DNA of 64,000 nt from assembly GCA_963845485.1 (NCBI GenBank), contig CAWJSI010000006.1, forward strand, positions 1 to 64,000, read 5' to 3'. Positions 7,747-16,746 of the stretch are shown here, in pieces. Under the pieces are notes generated by a model. The model was given only the letters and a program-made list of their open reading frames with translations, ran no database searches and had not been told where the DNA came from. The stretch's first letter is position 1; each line of letters begins with the position of its first letter. The translations under genes were made by a program, and so were the position numbers. Source of the stretch: Bog-756 sp963845485. GTDB taxonomy: Bacteria; Actinomycetota; Acidimicrobiia; Acidimicrobiales; RAAP-2.

Positions 7747-9803
7747 CAGCTGCTCCCCTCCCCCACTGGCGCCACGACTCGGGCGACGATCGCTTCGACC
7801 GGCGGCGAGGCCGGACCGGCGCCGGACGGCACCGTAGTGAGAAATCGTACCGGTACCTGGCCCCCCGACGAGAGATCCTGCCCCGTTCCCTGACTGCCAC
7901 CGGCCGGGGGCACAGCCGAGGCCACCACGTGCTCGACACCGAAGCCGGTGCAGGCCCCGCAGTCGTAACAGGGCGTCCACCGGCAGTCCGGGAGCCCGTG
8001 CTCGGCCAGGGCGTCGAGCCAGTCCTGCCAGAGGAAGTCCCGGTGGAGGCCGGCCGAGAGGTGGTCCCAGGGCAGGGCTTCATCCTCGGTGCGGTGGCGG
8101 TAGACGGTGTCCTCCAAGGACATGCCGTGGTCGGCCAGGGCCTCGGTCCACAACGACAGGTCGAAGTGCTCGGTCCACTCCTGGAAGGTGCCGCCCCGCC
8201 GCCAGACCTGTTCGATGACCGCACCCATCCGGCGGTCCCCGCGGCTGGCGATCCCCTCGGCGGCGGTGGCCTTCGGGTCGTGCCAGCGGATGGTGAGGCC
8301 CCGGACCGGCCGGGCGGCGTCCCGCAGCAGGTGGACCTTCCTCGTCAGCTCCTCGATGGTGTTCTGGCCGAACCACTGGAACGGGGTCTGGACCTTGGGC
8401 ACGAAGCCGCCCACCGAGGCGGTCACGGTGACCCCTTTGTGGTAGCGCTTGCCGATGGCCACGCACTGCTTGGCCAGGGTCACGATGCCGAGGGTGTCCT
8501 CGTCGGTCTCGGTGGGGAGGCCGATCAGGAAGTAGAGCTTGACCCGCTTCCAGCCCTGACTGAAGGCGGCGTCCACCGCGGCGTAGAGGTCCTCTTCGCG
8601 GATCAGCTTGTTGATGACCTGGCGCATCCGCCAGGTGCCCCCCTCGGGGGCGAACGTGAGGCCCGTCCGCCGCACCCGCTGGATCTGGGCCGCGGTGCCG
8701 ACGGTGAAGGCGTCCACCCGGAGACTCGGGAGGCTCACCGAGACCTGGCCGGAGCACGACGGATCGTCGATGATCGAGGTGACCGTGTCCTCGATACCCG
8801 AGTAGTCGGCACTGGACAACGAGGTGAGCGCCACCTCGTCGTATCCGGTGCGGGCGAGACCACCCATCACCATGGTCCGGACCTGCTCGGCGGGCCGCTC
8901 ACGCACCGGACGGGTGATCATGCCCGCCTGGCAGAACCGGCACCCCCGGGTGCAACCTCGGAACAGCTCGACGTTGAGGCGGTCGTGGACCACCTCGATG
9001 AGCGGCACCAGCTGCTGTTTCGGGTAGGGCCACTCCCCGAGGTCGGCGATGGTCCGCTTGGACACCCGATCGGGCGTGTCGGGGAACCGCGGGGACGTTC
9101 CGGCCAGCCGGGGCAGCGCGGCATGGGGTCCCGGATCGGTGCTCGGGGCGTAGTGGGCCTCGTAGCAGGCGGGGACGTAGACGCCGTCCAACCGGGAGAG
9201 GGCCCGGAGGAGGCCCAGCCGGTCGCCCCGACCGTCGGCCTGGTGCGCGGCGATGACGGCGTTCATCTCCCCGACGACCTCCTCCCCGTCCCCGAGGACG
9301 AAGCAGTCCACGAAGTCGGCCAGCGGCTCGGGATTGAAGGCACAGTGGCCCCCCGCCACCACCAGGGGATGCGCGTCCGTCCGCCCGGCGGAGCGGACGG
9401 GCAGGCCGGCCAGGTCGATCAGGTTGAGGACGTTCGTGTAGACCAGCTCGGCCGAGAGGTTGAAGGCCAGCACGTCGAAGTCGGCGGCGGGCAGGTGGTT
9501 CTCGAGGGAGAAGAGCGGGAGATCGGCGGCCCGCATAGCCGCCTCCATGTCCACCCAGGGGGCATAGGTCCGCTCGGCTACGGCGTCAGGGCGTTCGTTC
9601 AGGATCTCGTAGAGGATCTGGAGTCCCTGGTTGGGAAGGCCGATCTCATAGGTGTCGGGGTAGATGAGGAGCCAGGCCACCGAACCATCGCCGTGCTCGG
9701 GGACCTGGGCGCCCAGTTCGCCGCCGATGTAGCGGGCGGGTTTCTCGACCTGGGACAAAAGGGTCTCAACCCGTGGCCAGAGGGACTGCATTTCCCCCTT
9801 CAT
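7746..9803 (-). CDS. TIGR03960 family B12-binding/radical SAM protein
   Basis: This 685-residue protein has an N-terminal B12-binding-like half (LLIYPDTYEIGLPNQGLQIL). A radical-SAM core follows with the 4Fe-4S cysteines in RGCTRGCRFCQAG (C284, C288, C291). A C-terminal Cys cluster (CRWTPCYDCGACTGFG) may bind a further cluster. The family reaction is unknown; the genomic link with RNase E/G, L21 and L27 suggests RNA or ribosome modification, which is inference. The start could be ATG 9803 (MKGEMQSLWP) or the Met four codons on. It is coupled to the DUF2344 gene by a 1-nt overlap. Confidence 0.92.
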   Translation of the reverse strand: MKGEMQSLWPRVETLLSQVEKPARYIGGELGAQVPEHGDGSVAWLLIYPDTYEIGLPNQGLQILYEILNERPDAVAERTYAPWVDMEAAMRAADLPLFSLENHLPAADFDVLAFNLSAELVYTNVLNLIDLAGLPVRSAGRTDAHPLVVAGGHCAFNPEPLADFVDCFVLGDGEEVVGEMNAVIAAHQADGRGDRLGLLRALSRLDGVYVPACYEAHYAPSTDPGPHAALPRLAGTSPRFPDTPDRVSKRTIADLGEWPYPKQQLVPLIEVVHDRLNVELFRGCTRGCRFCQAGMITRPVRERPAEQVRTMVMGGLARTGYDEVALTSLSSADYSGIEDTVTSIIDDPSCSGQVSVSLPSLRVDAFTVGTAAQIQRVRRTGLTFAPEGGTWRMRQVINKLIREEDLYAAVDAAFSQGWKRVKLYFLIGLPTETDEDTLGIVTLAKQCVAIGKRYHKGVTVTASVGGFVPKVQTPFQWFGQNTIEELTRKVHLLRDAARPVRGLTIRWHDPKATAAEGIASRGDRRMGAVIEQVWRRGGTFQEWTEHFDLSLWTEALADHGMSLEDTVYRHRTEDEALPWDHLSAGLHRDFLWQDWLDALAEHGLPDCRWTPCYDCGACTGFGVEHVVASAVPPAGGSQGTGQDLSSGGQVPVRFLTTVPSGAGPASPPVEAIVARVVAPVGEGSS

Positions 9804-9851
9804 CCTAGGGCCACCCGACCCCGGGGTCGGACCGGCCGGAGAAGCGGTGCC

Positions 9852-12128
9852 TCAGCCGCCGTTGCCCGACGACCCCGAGGCGGTCGTGGTCGAGGTGGCC
9901 GAGGCGGTGGGCTGGGTCGTGGTGGTCGAGGTGGTCGGAGGGGTGGGCAGGGCCACCCCACCCGTGGCCTGATAGGTCTTTTGAGCTGGGGTGATGTCCA
10001 CCGGGGCCACCGGATTGGTGGCCAGGTAGTTGAAGATCTGACCGACCACCGGAGCCGATGCGGTGGCGCCGAAGCCGGCCTGGTCGATCACACACACCAC
10101 CACGTACTGGGCGGCCGAGGCCGTCGGGCCCCACCCGACGAACCAGGCGGTGGGCTCCTTGCCCGGCTCGGTGTCCGCCGTCCCGGTCTTGCCGGCCACC
10201 CCGCCGGGGAAGCTGGCCAGTCCGGGCACGCCGAAGGCGGTGCCTTGGCGGTTGTTCACGACGCCCTCGAAGCCGGTGAGCATGGCCTGGTAGTTGGTGG
10301 GCGAGATGGCGACGTGCCCCGAGACCTGGGGGGTGAACTTCTTCACCACCTCGCCGGTGGGCGACACGACGGCCGCCGCCACCTGGGGCACGTACCGGGT
10401 TCCGCCGTTGGCGAACGTGGAGTAGGCCACGGCCTGTTCGATGGGGGTGATGTAGGTACCGCCCTGACCGAAGGCCATCTCGATGTTGTCCCCGGTGTAC
10501 CAGCCGGTGTTGGGGAAGGCCTTCGGGTTCTCGGCGTGCAGCTTGACCCGCTCGGCCTGGCTGTCCACCCGACCCTGGACCTCCTGGGGCAGGTCGATGC
10601 CGGTCAGCTGGCCCAGGCCGTACTGGGCCGCGGTGTCCTGGATGGGCGTCTGACCGTACTGACCGGCCTTGGCGTAGAACAGATAGCCCAGGTTGTAGAA
10701 GAAGTCGTCGCTCGAGACGGTGAGGGCCGAGGACACGTCGTAGGTGCCCGTCGGATCACCGGTGCTGTTGTGGAAGATGCAGGTGGTGCTGTTGTACTGG
10801 CAGTCCGGCGTCTTGAACATCCCGCTGTCGTAGTAGGGCGTGGTCGGCGTGATGAGTCCGGCGTTGAGGGCGGCTGTCGCCGTGTTGAGCTTGAAGGTGG
10901 AGCCGGGGATGTACTCACCTTGAATTGCTCGGTTGAGTGAGGGCTGCGTGCTCGTCGGTCCGAACAGCTGCTGGTTTTGGGCCGCGCTGAGCCCGCCCAC
11001 CCACTCGGACAGGTTGTAGGAGGGGTACGACGACATGGCGTAGATCGCCCCGGTCTGGGGGCTCATGACGATCACCGCCCCACCGGTGGCCGCCGGCGAA
11101 CACCCGGCCCCGTTGTTGCACTGCTTGTCGAAGGTCCTGCGGAGGGCGAGGATCTGCGAGGCCAGGGCGTTGTCCGCCACCTGCTGGAGGTTGGTGTCGA
11201 TGTTGGTGACCAGGTTGTCGCCGGACACGGCCGGGGTGGTCTTGACCGTGCCGGCCACCCGACCCGAGGGTGTGACCTCGATCTCCTGGGTCCCCGGGGT
11301 GCCCCGCAGCTCGGACTCGTACTGGTACTCGAGGCCGGACTGCCCGTAGGCGTCACCGGCCTGATAGCCCTTGGACGCCTCGGCCTTGAGCTCGTCGCCG
11401 TTGATGGTGGACACGTACCCCAAGGTCTGGCTGGCCGGATAGTCGTCTTGGGCCGGGCCGGGCAGCTCACCCTGGGGGTAGGTCCGCTCGGTGGTCTGGA
11501 CCGAGGAGACACCGGGGAACTCGTCTTGGTGCTCGCTGATATAGAGGATGTCCGACCGGATCTGGTCCTGCTCGGCGGCAGTGGACCCCCCGGTCAGCAC
11601 CGGGACGGGCTTGTAGGGGCTGTACCGGGGATCGGCGATGGTGGCCTGGACCTGCTGGGTGGTCTGTCCGATGAGGGCAGCCAGTCGGCCCACCACGTCG
11701 GGGTGGTCCTGGGCGGCGGCCCGGGTCACCGTGATCTGCTCGACCACCAGGTTGCTGACGAGGGGGTTGCCCGAACGGTCGAGGATGAGCCCCCGGGTCG
11801 GGTCGACGGGCACCGAGCGGATCTGGTTGACCGAGACGGCCTGGGCGGCCGCCGGCGCCTGGAGCACGGTGAGCGCCCAGAGTCGGAGTCCCAAGAGGGC
11901 GAAGAGCCCGGCCACCACCAGGCCGGCGATGCGGAGCCGGAGCCCTGGACGCGAGGAGCTGGTGTCCGGGGCGTCCAGCATGGACTCCATGGAAAAGCGG
12001 CTCTGGCGCATCCGCGGCTGCTTGGACTTCTTGCGCCGGGGGGTGCGGTCCTTCTCGGCCCTCAGGTAGTGGTGTGAGCCCTTGAAGGGATGGCGAAGGG
12101 AGCGGCTCACGGCCGACCAGTATCCCAA
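9852..12128 (-). CDS. mrdA: Penicillin-binding protein 2 (elongasome transpeptidase)
   Basis: This is a class B PBP that cross-links peptidoglycan during lateral wall growth with MreBCD. Of 758 residues, a basic cytoplasmic N-terminus precedes one membrane helix (about 66-90). A pedestal domain follows, then the transpeptidase with SxxK (PGSTFK, S410), SSD (472-474) and KTG (647-649). The tail is Thr/Ser-rich (PPTTSTTTTQP). The SSD triad form is the PBP2 type. It follows mreD by 37 nt. RodA, the usual next gene, is not present in this cluster. The first ATG at 12128 gives a longer N-terminus than typical; later Met codons at residues 40, 47 and 50 are possible starts. Confidence 0.94.
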   Translation of the reverse strand: MGYWSAVSRSLRHPFKGSHHYLRAEKDRTPRRKKSKQPRMRQSRFSMESMLDAPDTSSSRPGLRLRIAGLVVAGLFALLGLRLWALTVLQAPAAAQAVSVNQIRSVPVDPTRGLILDRSGNPLVSNLVVEQITVTRAAAQDHPDVVGRLAALIGQTTQQVQATIADPRYSPYKPVPVLTGGSTAAEQDQIRSDILYISEHQDEFPGVSSVQTTERTYPQGELPGPAQDDYPASQTLGYVSTINGDELKAEASKGYQAGDAYGQSGLEYQYESELRGTPGTQEIEVTPSGRVAGTVKTTPAVSGDNLVTNIDTNLQQVADNALASQILALRRTFDKQCNNGAGCSPAATGGAVIVMSPQTGAIYAMSSYPSYNLSEWVGGLSAAQNQQLFGPTSTQPSLNRAIQGEYIPGSTFKLNTATAALNAGLITPTTPYYDSGMFKTPDCQYNSTTCIFHNSTGDPTGTYDVSSALTVSSDDFFYNLGYLFYAKAGQYGQTPIQDTAAQYGLGQLTGIDLPQEVQGRVDSQAERVKLHAENPKAFPNTGWYTGDNIEMAFGQGGTYITPIEQAVAYSTFANGGTRYVPQVAAAVVSPTGEVVKKFTPQVSGHVAISPTNYQAMLTGFEGVVNNRQGTAFGVPGLASFPGGVAGKTGTADTEPGKEPTAWFVGWGPTASAAQYVVVCVIDQAGFGATASAPVVGQIFNYLATNPVAPVDITPAQKTYQATGGVALPTPPTTSTTTTQPTASATSTTTASGSSGNGG

Positions 12129-12165
12129 GCCCGGACGCCCTCCGGTACGCGCCCCGTGCGTCCCC

Positions 12166-12702
12166 TCACCGCAACGTGCCCGACGACACCGTCGAGGTGG
12201 GCACGCCCTCGGTCGAGGCCGCCGGCAGCGCCCAACCCACCAGGCGGAGGGCAGGGAGGGCGAGCACGGCGTTCACCACCGCCACCACCAGCACCACCTG
12301 GGTGAGGTCGACGTGGATCATCTGGGGTTGGCCGAGCACCGAGCCCAGCACGGCGTAGATCACCTCGTAGAGGGCACTGCCCCCAAAGGCCACCACCGGG
12401 GGCAGCCATCCGGCCGTCCGGTCGAGGGCCAACGTGGTGACCCCGACGGTGAAGCCGATCAGACAGCCCACCAGCGCCGAGAGCCCGAACGGGGTGGGTA
12501 AGAACAGATCGGCGGCCAGGCCCGCCCCGAACCCCATCGACGCACCGGTCCCCGGTCCACCCACGAGCCCCGCCACGATGGGCAGCAGCACCATGATGTC
12601 GGGATGGACGGTGCCGAGTCGGATGTCCAACATGAGGGTCTGCTGGACGGTGATGAACAGGATCACCACGAGGGTGACCCGGGTGGCCTCCCGGACCGTC
12701 AC
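12166..12702 (-). CDS. mreD: Rod shape-determining protein MreD
   Basis: MreD is an integral membrane protein of the elongasome. The 178 residues form about five hydrophobic helices, including VTLVVILFITVQQTLMLD and DIMVLLPIVAGLVGG, with the family-typical FGLSALVGCLIGF segment. Position between mreC and the PBP2 gene is diagnostic, because MreD sequences diverge strongly. ATG 12702 gives MTVREATRVTLVVIL, and the spacing to mreC (28 nt) fits an operon. Confidence 0.93.
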   Translation of the reverse strand: MTVREATRVTLVVILFITVQQTLMLDIRLGTVHPDIMVLLPIVAGLVGGPGTGASMGFGAGLAADLFLPTPFGLSALVGCLIGFTVGVTTLALDRTAGWLPPVVAFGGSALYEVIYAVLGSVLGQPQMIHVDLTQVVLVVAVVNAVLALPALRLVGWALPAASTEGVPTSTVSSGTLR

Positions 12703-12730
12703 CGGCCCCCACCTTCCCGCCCGGTGTCGC

Positions 12731-13570
12731 TCATGACGACGGCCCGTAGATCACCACGGACACATAACGAAGGTGGCTCAGATCGGCCAGGGGCTGTAGA
12801 TTCACCGACTCCTGCGACGCCGTCGACCCGTTGCTCGTGGCCGTCACCGTGGCCACGGGGATGTCCCCGGGGAAGTCGGCGTTGGGAAGGCCGCTCGTGA
12901 TGAAGGTCGTGCCCGGAGGGAGCGGGGTGTTGGTCGGGACCAGGCCGGCCGAGAGCGGCTTGCCCGGCCCGTGGCCGCTGATCACGGCGAGCGAGTTGGC
13001 CCCCGTGCCGTAGCGCACCCCGACCTGGGACTGCCCGTCGGTGATCAACCGGACGGTGGCGCTCGTGTGGTTGGCCTCGACCACCTGGCCCACCAATCCA
13101 CCCATGCCCACCACCGGCATGTTGAGCTGGACCCCGTCGTCGCGGCCCACGCTGATGTCCACCGTGGCGGCGAAGTCGCTCGTCCCGTAGTTGGTCACTT
13201 CGGCAGGAACGGTCTCGTAGTTGCCCACGAAGGGAAGGTGGAGCAGGGCACTCAACTGCTTGAGCCGCTGTTCGGTGTCCACCCGGGTGGCGCTCTGGGA
13301 GCGCAGCTGGTCGATCTCGGCCTGGAGCTTCTGGTTCTGCTGGCGGACGGCCCCGTAGTGGACGGCCCCGGCCAGGAAACTGCCCACCGGCTCGGTGACG
13401 TCGTCCACGCCGGAGCGCACGGGCGAGAAGGCATCGGACGCCACCGACTTCAGCCCCGAGGTGATCCGGTGGAAGCCACCCCGGGCGTCCAGGGTAATGA
13501 TGGTGATCGAGGCCAGAACCAGGATCAGCAGTGTGGTGCGGGGGCGGCGGGACCGCCGCGGCGTCGCCAC
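12731..13570 (-). CDS. mreC: Rod shape-determining protein MreC
   Basis: MreC is a bitopic cell-shape protein that links MreB filaments to periplasmic wall enzymes. The 279 residues comprise a basic N-terminus, one membrane helix (LLILVLASITIITL, about 14-27), a coiled-coil segment around residues 80-120 (VRQQNQKLQAEIDQLRSQ) and the beta-barrel MreC core (DDGVQLNMPVVGMGGLVGQV). The length is normal. It follows mreB by 22 nt in the same transcription unit. Confidence 0.95.
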   Translation of the reverse strand: MATPRRSRRPRTTLLILVLASITIITLDARGGFHRITSGLKSVASDAFSPVRSGVDDVTEPVGSFLAGAVHYGAVRQQNQKLQAEIDQLRSQSATRVDTEQRLKQLSALLHLPFVGNYETVPAEVTNYGTSDFAATVDISVGRDDGVQLNMPVVGMGGLVGQVVEANHTSATVRLITDGQSQVGVRYGTGANSLAVISGHGPGKPLSAGLVPTNTPLPPGTTFITSGLPNADFPGDIPVATVTATSNGSTASQESVNLQPLADLSHLRYVSVVIYGPSS

Positions 13571-13592
13571 AGGACAGGAGCCGCCCGGTCGT

Positions 13593-14624
13593 TCAGCGAG
13601 CCGAGGAGGTGATGAGGACCTGCTTCAGGGCCTCGAACTCCTCGAGGCACTGACCACTGCCGATGGCCACGCAGTTCAGCGGATCACGGGCCACCACGAT
13701 GGGCATGCCCGTCTCCTGGGTGAGGCGGCTGTCCAGCCCGTGCAGCAGGGCTCCGCCGCCGGTGAGGACGATGCCCTGCTCCATGATGTCGGCGGCCAGC
13801 TCGGGAGGTGTCCGGTCCAAGGTGACCTTCACGGCGTCGACGATGGCCGAGACGGGCTCGTCGATGGCCTTTCTGATCTCCTGAGTCGAGATCACCACGG
13901 TCTTGGGCAGGCCGGTCACGAGGTCACGGCCGCGGATCTCGGCGTGGAGCTCCTCTTCGAGCTCGTAGGCCGAACCGAGGGCGATCTTGATCTCCTCGGC
14001 GGTGCGCTCGCCGAGGGCCAGGCTGTACTCCTTTTTCACGAACGAGACGATGGCCTCGTCCAGCTCGTCACCACCGATACGGATGGACTGGCTGGTCACG
14101 ATGCCCCCGAGGGAGATGACGGCCACCTCGGTGGTGCCCCCACCGATGTCGACCACCATGTTGCCGGTCGGCTCGTGGACGGGCAGGCCGGCCCCGATGG
14201 CCGCGGCCATCGGCTCTTCGATGATGTAGGCCTTCCTGGCCCCGGCGTACTCGGCCGCCTCCATCACGGCGCGCTGCTCCACCCCGGTGATGCCCGACGG
14301 GACGCAGATGACCATGCGGGGCTTGGCGAAGCGGCGCTGGTGGACCCGGTGGATGAAGTAGCGGAGCATCTTCTCGCAGATCTCGAAGTCGGCGATGACC
14401 CCGTCCTTCAGCGGCCGGATGGCCTGGATGTGACTCGGCGTCCGACCGATCATGCGCTTGGCCTCGGCCCCGACCGCCAGTGGGCGGCCGTCTTTCACGT
14501 TCACGGCAACCACCGAGGGCTCGTTCAGCACGATGCCGCGGCCCCGTACGTAGACCAGGGTGTTCGCCGTGCCGAGATCGACCGCCATGTCTCGGCCTAA
14601 CAGTGAAAAGCTGTTGTCGCGCAT
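13593..14624 (-). CDS. mreB: Rod shape-determining protein MreB (actin homologue)
   Basis: MreB is an ATP-dependent filament protein that directs lateral wall synthesis. The 343 residues begin MRDNSFSLLGRDMAVDLGTA, with phosphate 1 motif DLGTANT, phosphate 2 motif DIGGGTTEVAVIS and adenosine motif LTGGGALLHGLD. ATG 14624 was chosen over the upstream in-frame start because it matches the family N-terminus and has GAGGAG 10 nt upstream. It is the first gene of the mreBCD-mrdA unit, with a 279-nt gap and a candidate promoter before it. Confidence 0.97.
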   Translation of the reverse strand: MRDNSFSLLGRDMAVDLGTANTLVYVRGRGIVLNEPSVVAVNVKDGRPLAVGAEAKRMIGRTPSHIQAIRPLKDGVIADFEICEKMLRYFIHRVHQRRFAKPRMVICVPSGITGVEQRAVMEAAEYAGARKAYIIEEPMAAAIGAGLPVHEPTGNMVVDIGGGTTEVAVISLGGIVTSQSIRIGGDELDEAIVSFVKKEYSLALGERTAEEIKIALGSAYELEEELHAEIRGRDLVTGLPKTVVISTQEIRKAIDEPVSAIVDAVKVTLDRTPPELAADIMEQGIVLTGGGALLHGLDSRLTQETGMPIVVARDPLNCVAIGSGQCLEEFEALKQVLITSSAR

Positions 14625-14748
14625 CAGCGATGCACTCCTCCGTCGGTGTTCGGTCGGGACTGTTCGAGTGCGAGTGACCACACAGGTGTTCCGCTTGTCG
14701 TGTGGGTGCCGCAATCCGAGGTCTTCGAACTGGGCGGCATCTGGGTTC

Positions 14749-14777
14749 AGGCTACGGGAATCGGGGGGTCGGCACAA
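14749..14777 (-). promoter_or_regulatory. Candidate promoter for the mreBCD operon
   Basis: On the minus strand a -35-like TTGTGC and a -10-like TAGCCT are separated by 17 nt, about 125 nt upstream of the mreB start. The hexamers match a housekeeping actinobacterial promoter only loosely, so this is inference. Confidence 0.3.
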
Positions 14778-14903
14778 GGTCGGCCCCACCGCCTTCGACC
14801 CGTCGACCGACCCTATTTCCTGGTCAGAGGGTACCCTGTTTCCGTCCGGGGTCCACCGGCCATCGACGAGCGACCGATTCGGTCCCCTCCGGTCAGATGG
14901 GCC

Positions 14904-15314
14904 TCAGCCCAGGTCGGGGAAGAACAGTGCGATCTCTCGGGCGGCCGACTCGGGCGAGTCGGAGCCGTGGATCAGGTTCTCGCCCATCTCCGTGGCCAGA
15001 TCGCCCCGGATGGTGCCCGGCGCGGCCTCGACGGGGTTGGTCGCCCCCATCAGGGTGCGCACGATCTTGTAGGTGTCCTCAGGCCCGTCGACCACCATGG
15101 CCACGACCGGCGAGCGGGTGATGAAGGCCACCAGGTCGGCAAAGAACGGCTTGCCCTCGTGCTCCTCGTAGTGCACCGAAGCCACTTCGGTGGTCACCGT
15201 CCGGTGCTCGACGGCTGCCAGGGTGAGCCCCTTGCGCTCGAGGCGGCCGATGATCTCCCCCACTAGGCCGCGTTCGACGGCATCGGGCTTGCAGATGACC
15301 AGAGTTCGTCCCAC
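14904..15314 (-). CDS. ndk: Nucleoside diphosphate kinase
   Basis: Ndk transfers the gamma phosphate between NTPs and NDPs through a phosphohistidine. The 136 residues include the start VGRTLVICKPDAVERGLVGE and the family signature NLIHGSDSPESA with its active-site histidine. The length is normal. The gene uses a GTG start at 15314. It lies between folC (51 nt upstream) and mreB (279 nt downstream), and folC-ndk adjacency is common. Confidence 0.98.
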   Translation of the reverse strand: MGRTLVICKPDAVERGLVGEIIGRLERKGLTLAAVEHRTVTTEVASVHYEEHEGKPFFADLVAFITRSPVVAMVVDGPEDTYKIVRTLMGATNPVEAAPGTIRGDLATEMGENLIHGSDSPESAAREIALFFPDLG

Positions 15315-15365
15315 GAGCGGTGCAGGCTAGTGCACGGTCAGCCGGGCCTGGGACCGGCCCAGCCC

Positions 15366-16709
15366 TCAGGCGGCGTCGTGAGCCAGCAGCCGTCGGGCTT
15401 CGGCCACCACGTACAGCGAACCGCAGACCACGACCCGGTCGTTCTCCCCGGCCCGGGACAGGGCCAGTTGGACGGCATCGACCGGCGCCTCCACCACGGT
15501 CGCCTCCATGCCCAGCCCGCGGGCTGCCTCGGCCACCACCTCGGCCGGCAAGGCGCGGGGCGAGTCCGGGGCGCAGGCCACCACCGAGCGGATGCCGGCG
15601 GTCACCAGGCCCTCGAGCATGGCCACCGGGTCCCGGCCGGTGAGCATCCCGACGACGGCCTGCGCCTCGCCCTCGACATCGAACTCTTCGACCAGGGAGC
15701 GGGCGAGCACGAGCATGCCCGCCACATTGTGGGCCCCATCCACCACCACCAGCGGGTGGCGCCCGACCACCTCGAGCCGGCCCGGGACGCGCACCGAGGC
15801 GAACGCCTCGTCGACTACGTCCTCGTGGAGGGGCGCACCGAAGAAGGCCTCCACCGCGGCCAGGGCCGTCGACGCGTTGTCACCCTGGTGGGCGCCGTGC
15901 AACGGGATGAGCAACTCCCCGTAGGCCGCACCCGGCGTGCGCACGTCGATCAGCCTCCCCCCGACGGCCAGTCGGTTGGCCGTGCAGGCGAAGTCGTTGC
16001 CCCGCACCCACACCTCCCCGGCCTCCACGTCGGATGCGGCTCCTCGCAACAACTCGACCAGGGTGGGATCCGACTCACCGATGATCACCCGGCTACCGGC
16101 CTTGAAGATGCCGGACTTATCGCGGGCGATGTCCTCCAAGGTGGGTCCGAGCACCTCGGTGTGGTCGAAGCTGACGTTGGTGAGCACGGCGACCTCGCCG
16201 TCGACCACGTTGGTGCAGTCCCACCGGCCGCCGAGCCCTACTTCGACCACGGCCACGTCGACGGCCTCGTCGGCGAACCAGGCCAGTGCGGCCGCGGTGA
16301 GCAGCTCGAAGCGGGTGGGGGGATCCTCCATCATCTGCTCGAGCCGGGCCAGACCCTCCAGCACCTCGAGGAAGGCATCGTCGTCGATGGGCTCACCGTT
16401 GCGGGCCAGCCGTTCGTTGACCCGGCTCAGATTGGGGCTCGTGTAGGTACCGACCGTAAGCCCCCGGGCGCCCAGCAGGGCCGTCGTCATGGCCGCTGTC
16501 GATCCCTTCCCGTTGGTCCCGGTGATGTGCACCGAGGGGTAGGCCTGCTGGGGATCGCCGAGGAGGGCCATGAGGGCGCGCATCCGGTCGAGCGTGGGAA
16601 ACGAGCGCCGCGTCGGCATGTTCGACTCGAAGTCGATGTGGGAGTCCAACCAGGCCAGTGCCTCGGGAAGATCGTCGAAATGCACGGTGGAGGGAACCGA
16701 TCCCGTCAA
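15366..16709 (-). CDS. folC: Bifunctional folylpolyglutamate synthase/dihydrofolate synthase
   Basis: FolC is an ATP-dependent ligase that adds glutamate to dihydropteroate and to folates. The 447-residue Mur-ligase-fold protein has the P-loop VHITGTNGKGSTAAM, YTSPNLSRVNER and the C-terminal-domain segment VVDGAHNVAGM. The length is normal. It lies 37 nt downstream of clpX on the same strand. In many bacteria valS sits between clpX and folC; here valS is absent. The N-terminal 30 residues (MTGSVPSTVHFDDLPEALAW) agree with the family. Confidence 0.96.
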   Translation of the reverse strand: MTGSVPSTVHFDDLPEALAWLDSHIDFESNMPTRRSFPTLDRMRALMALLGDPQQAYPSVHITGTNGKGSTAAMTTALLGARGLTVGTYTSPNLSRVNERLARNGEPIDDDAFLEVLEGLARLEQMMEDPPTRFELLTAAALAWFADEAVDVAVVEVGLGGRWDCTNVVDGEVAVLTNVSFDHTEVLGPTLEDIARDKSGIFKAGSRVIIGESDPTLVELLRGAASDVEAGEVWVRGNDFACTANRLAVGGRLIDVRTPGAAYGELLIPLHGAHQGDNASTALAAVEAFFGAPLHEDVVDEAFASVRVPGRLEVVGRHPLVVVDGAHNVAGMLVLARSLVEEFDVEGEAQAVVGMLTGRDPVAMLEGLVTAGIRSVVACAPDSPRALPAEVVAEAARGLGMEATVVEAPVDAVQLALSRAGENDRVVVCGSLYVVAEARRLLAHDAA

Positions 16710-16746
16710 GGTTCGTCGACGCGCACTCGGCGCCGGGGGTTGGGCC

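Noticed and set aside
7929..10940. A 1003-residue open frame on the plus strand
   Set aside because: It is antisense to the radical-SAM and PBP2 genes, lacks recognisable domains and has the Gly/Val/His-rich composition of a high-GC shadow frame.
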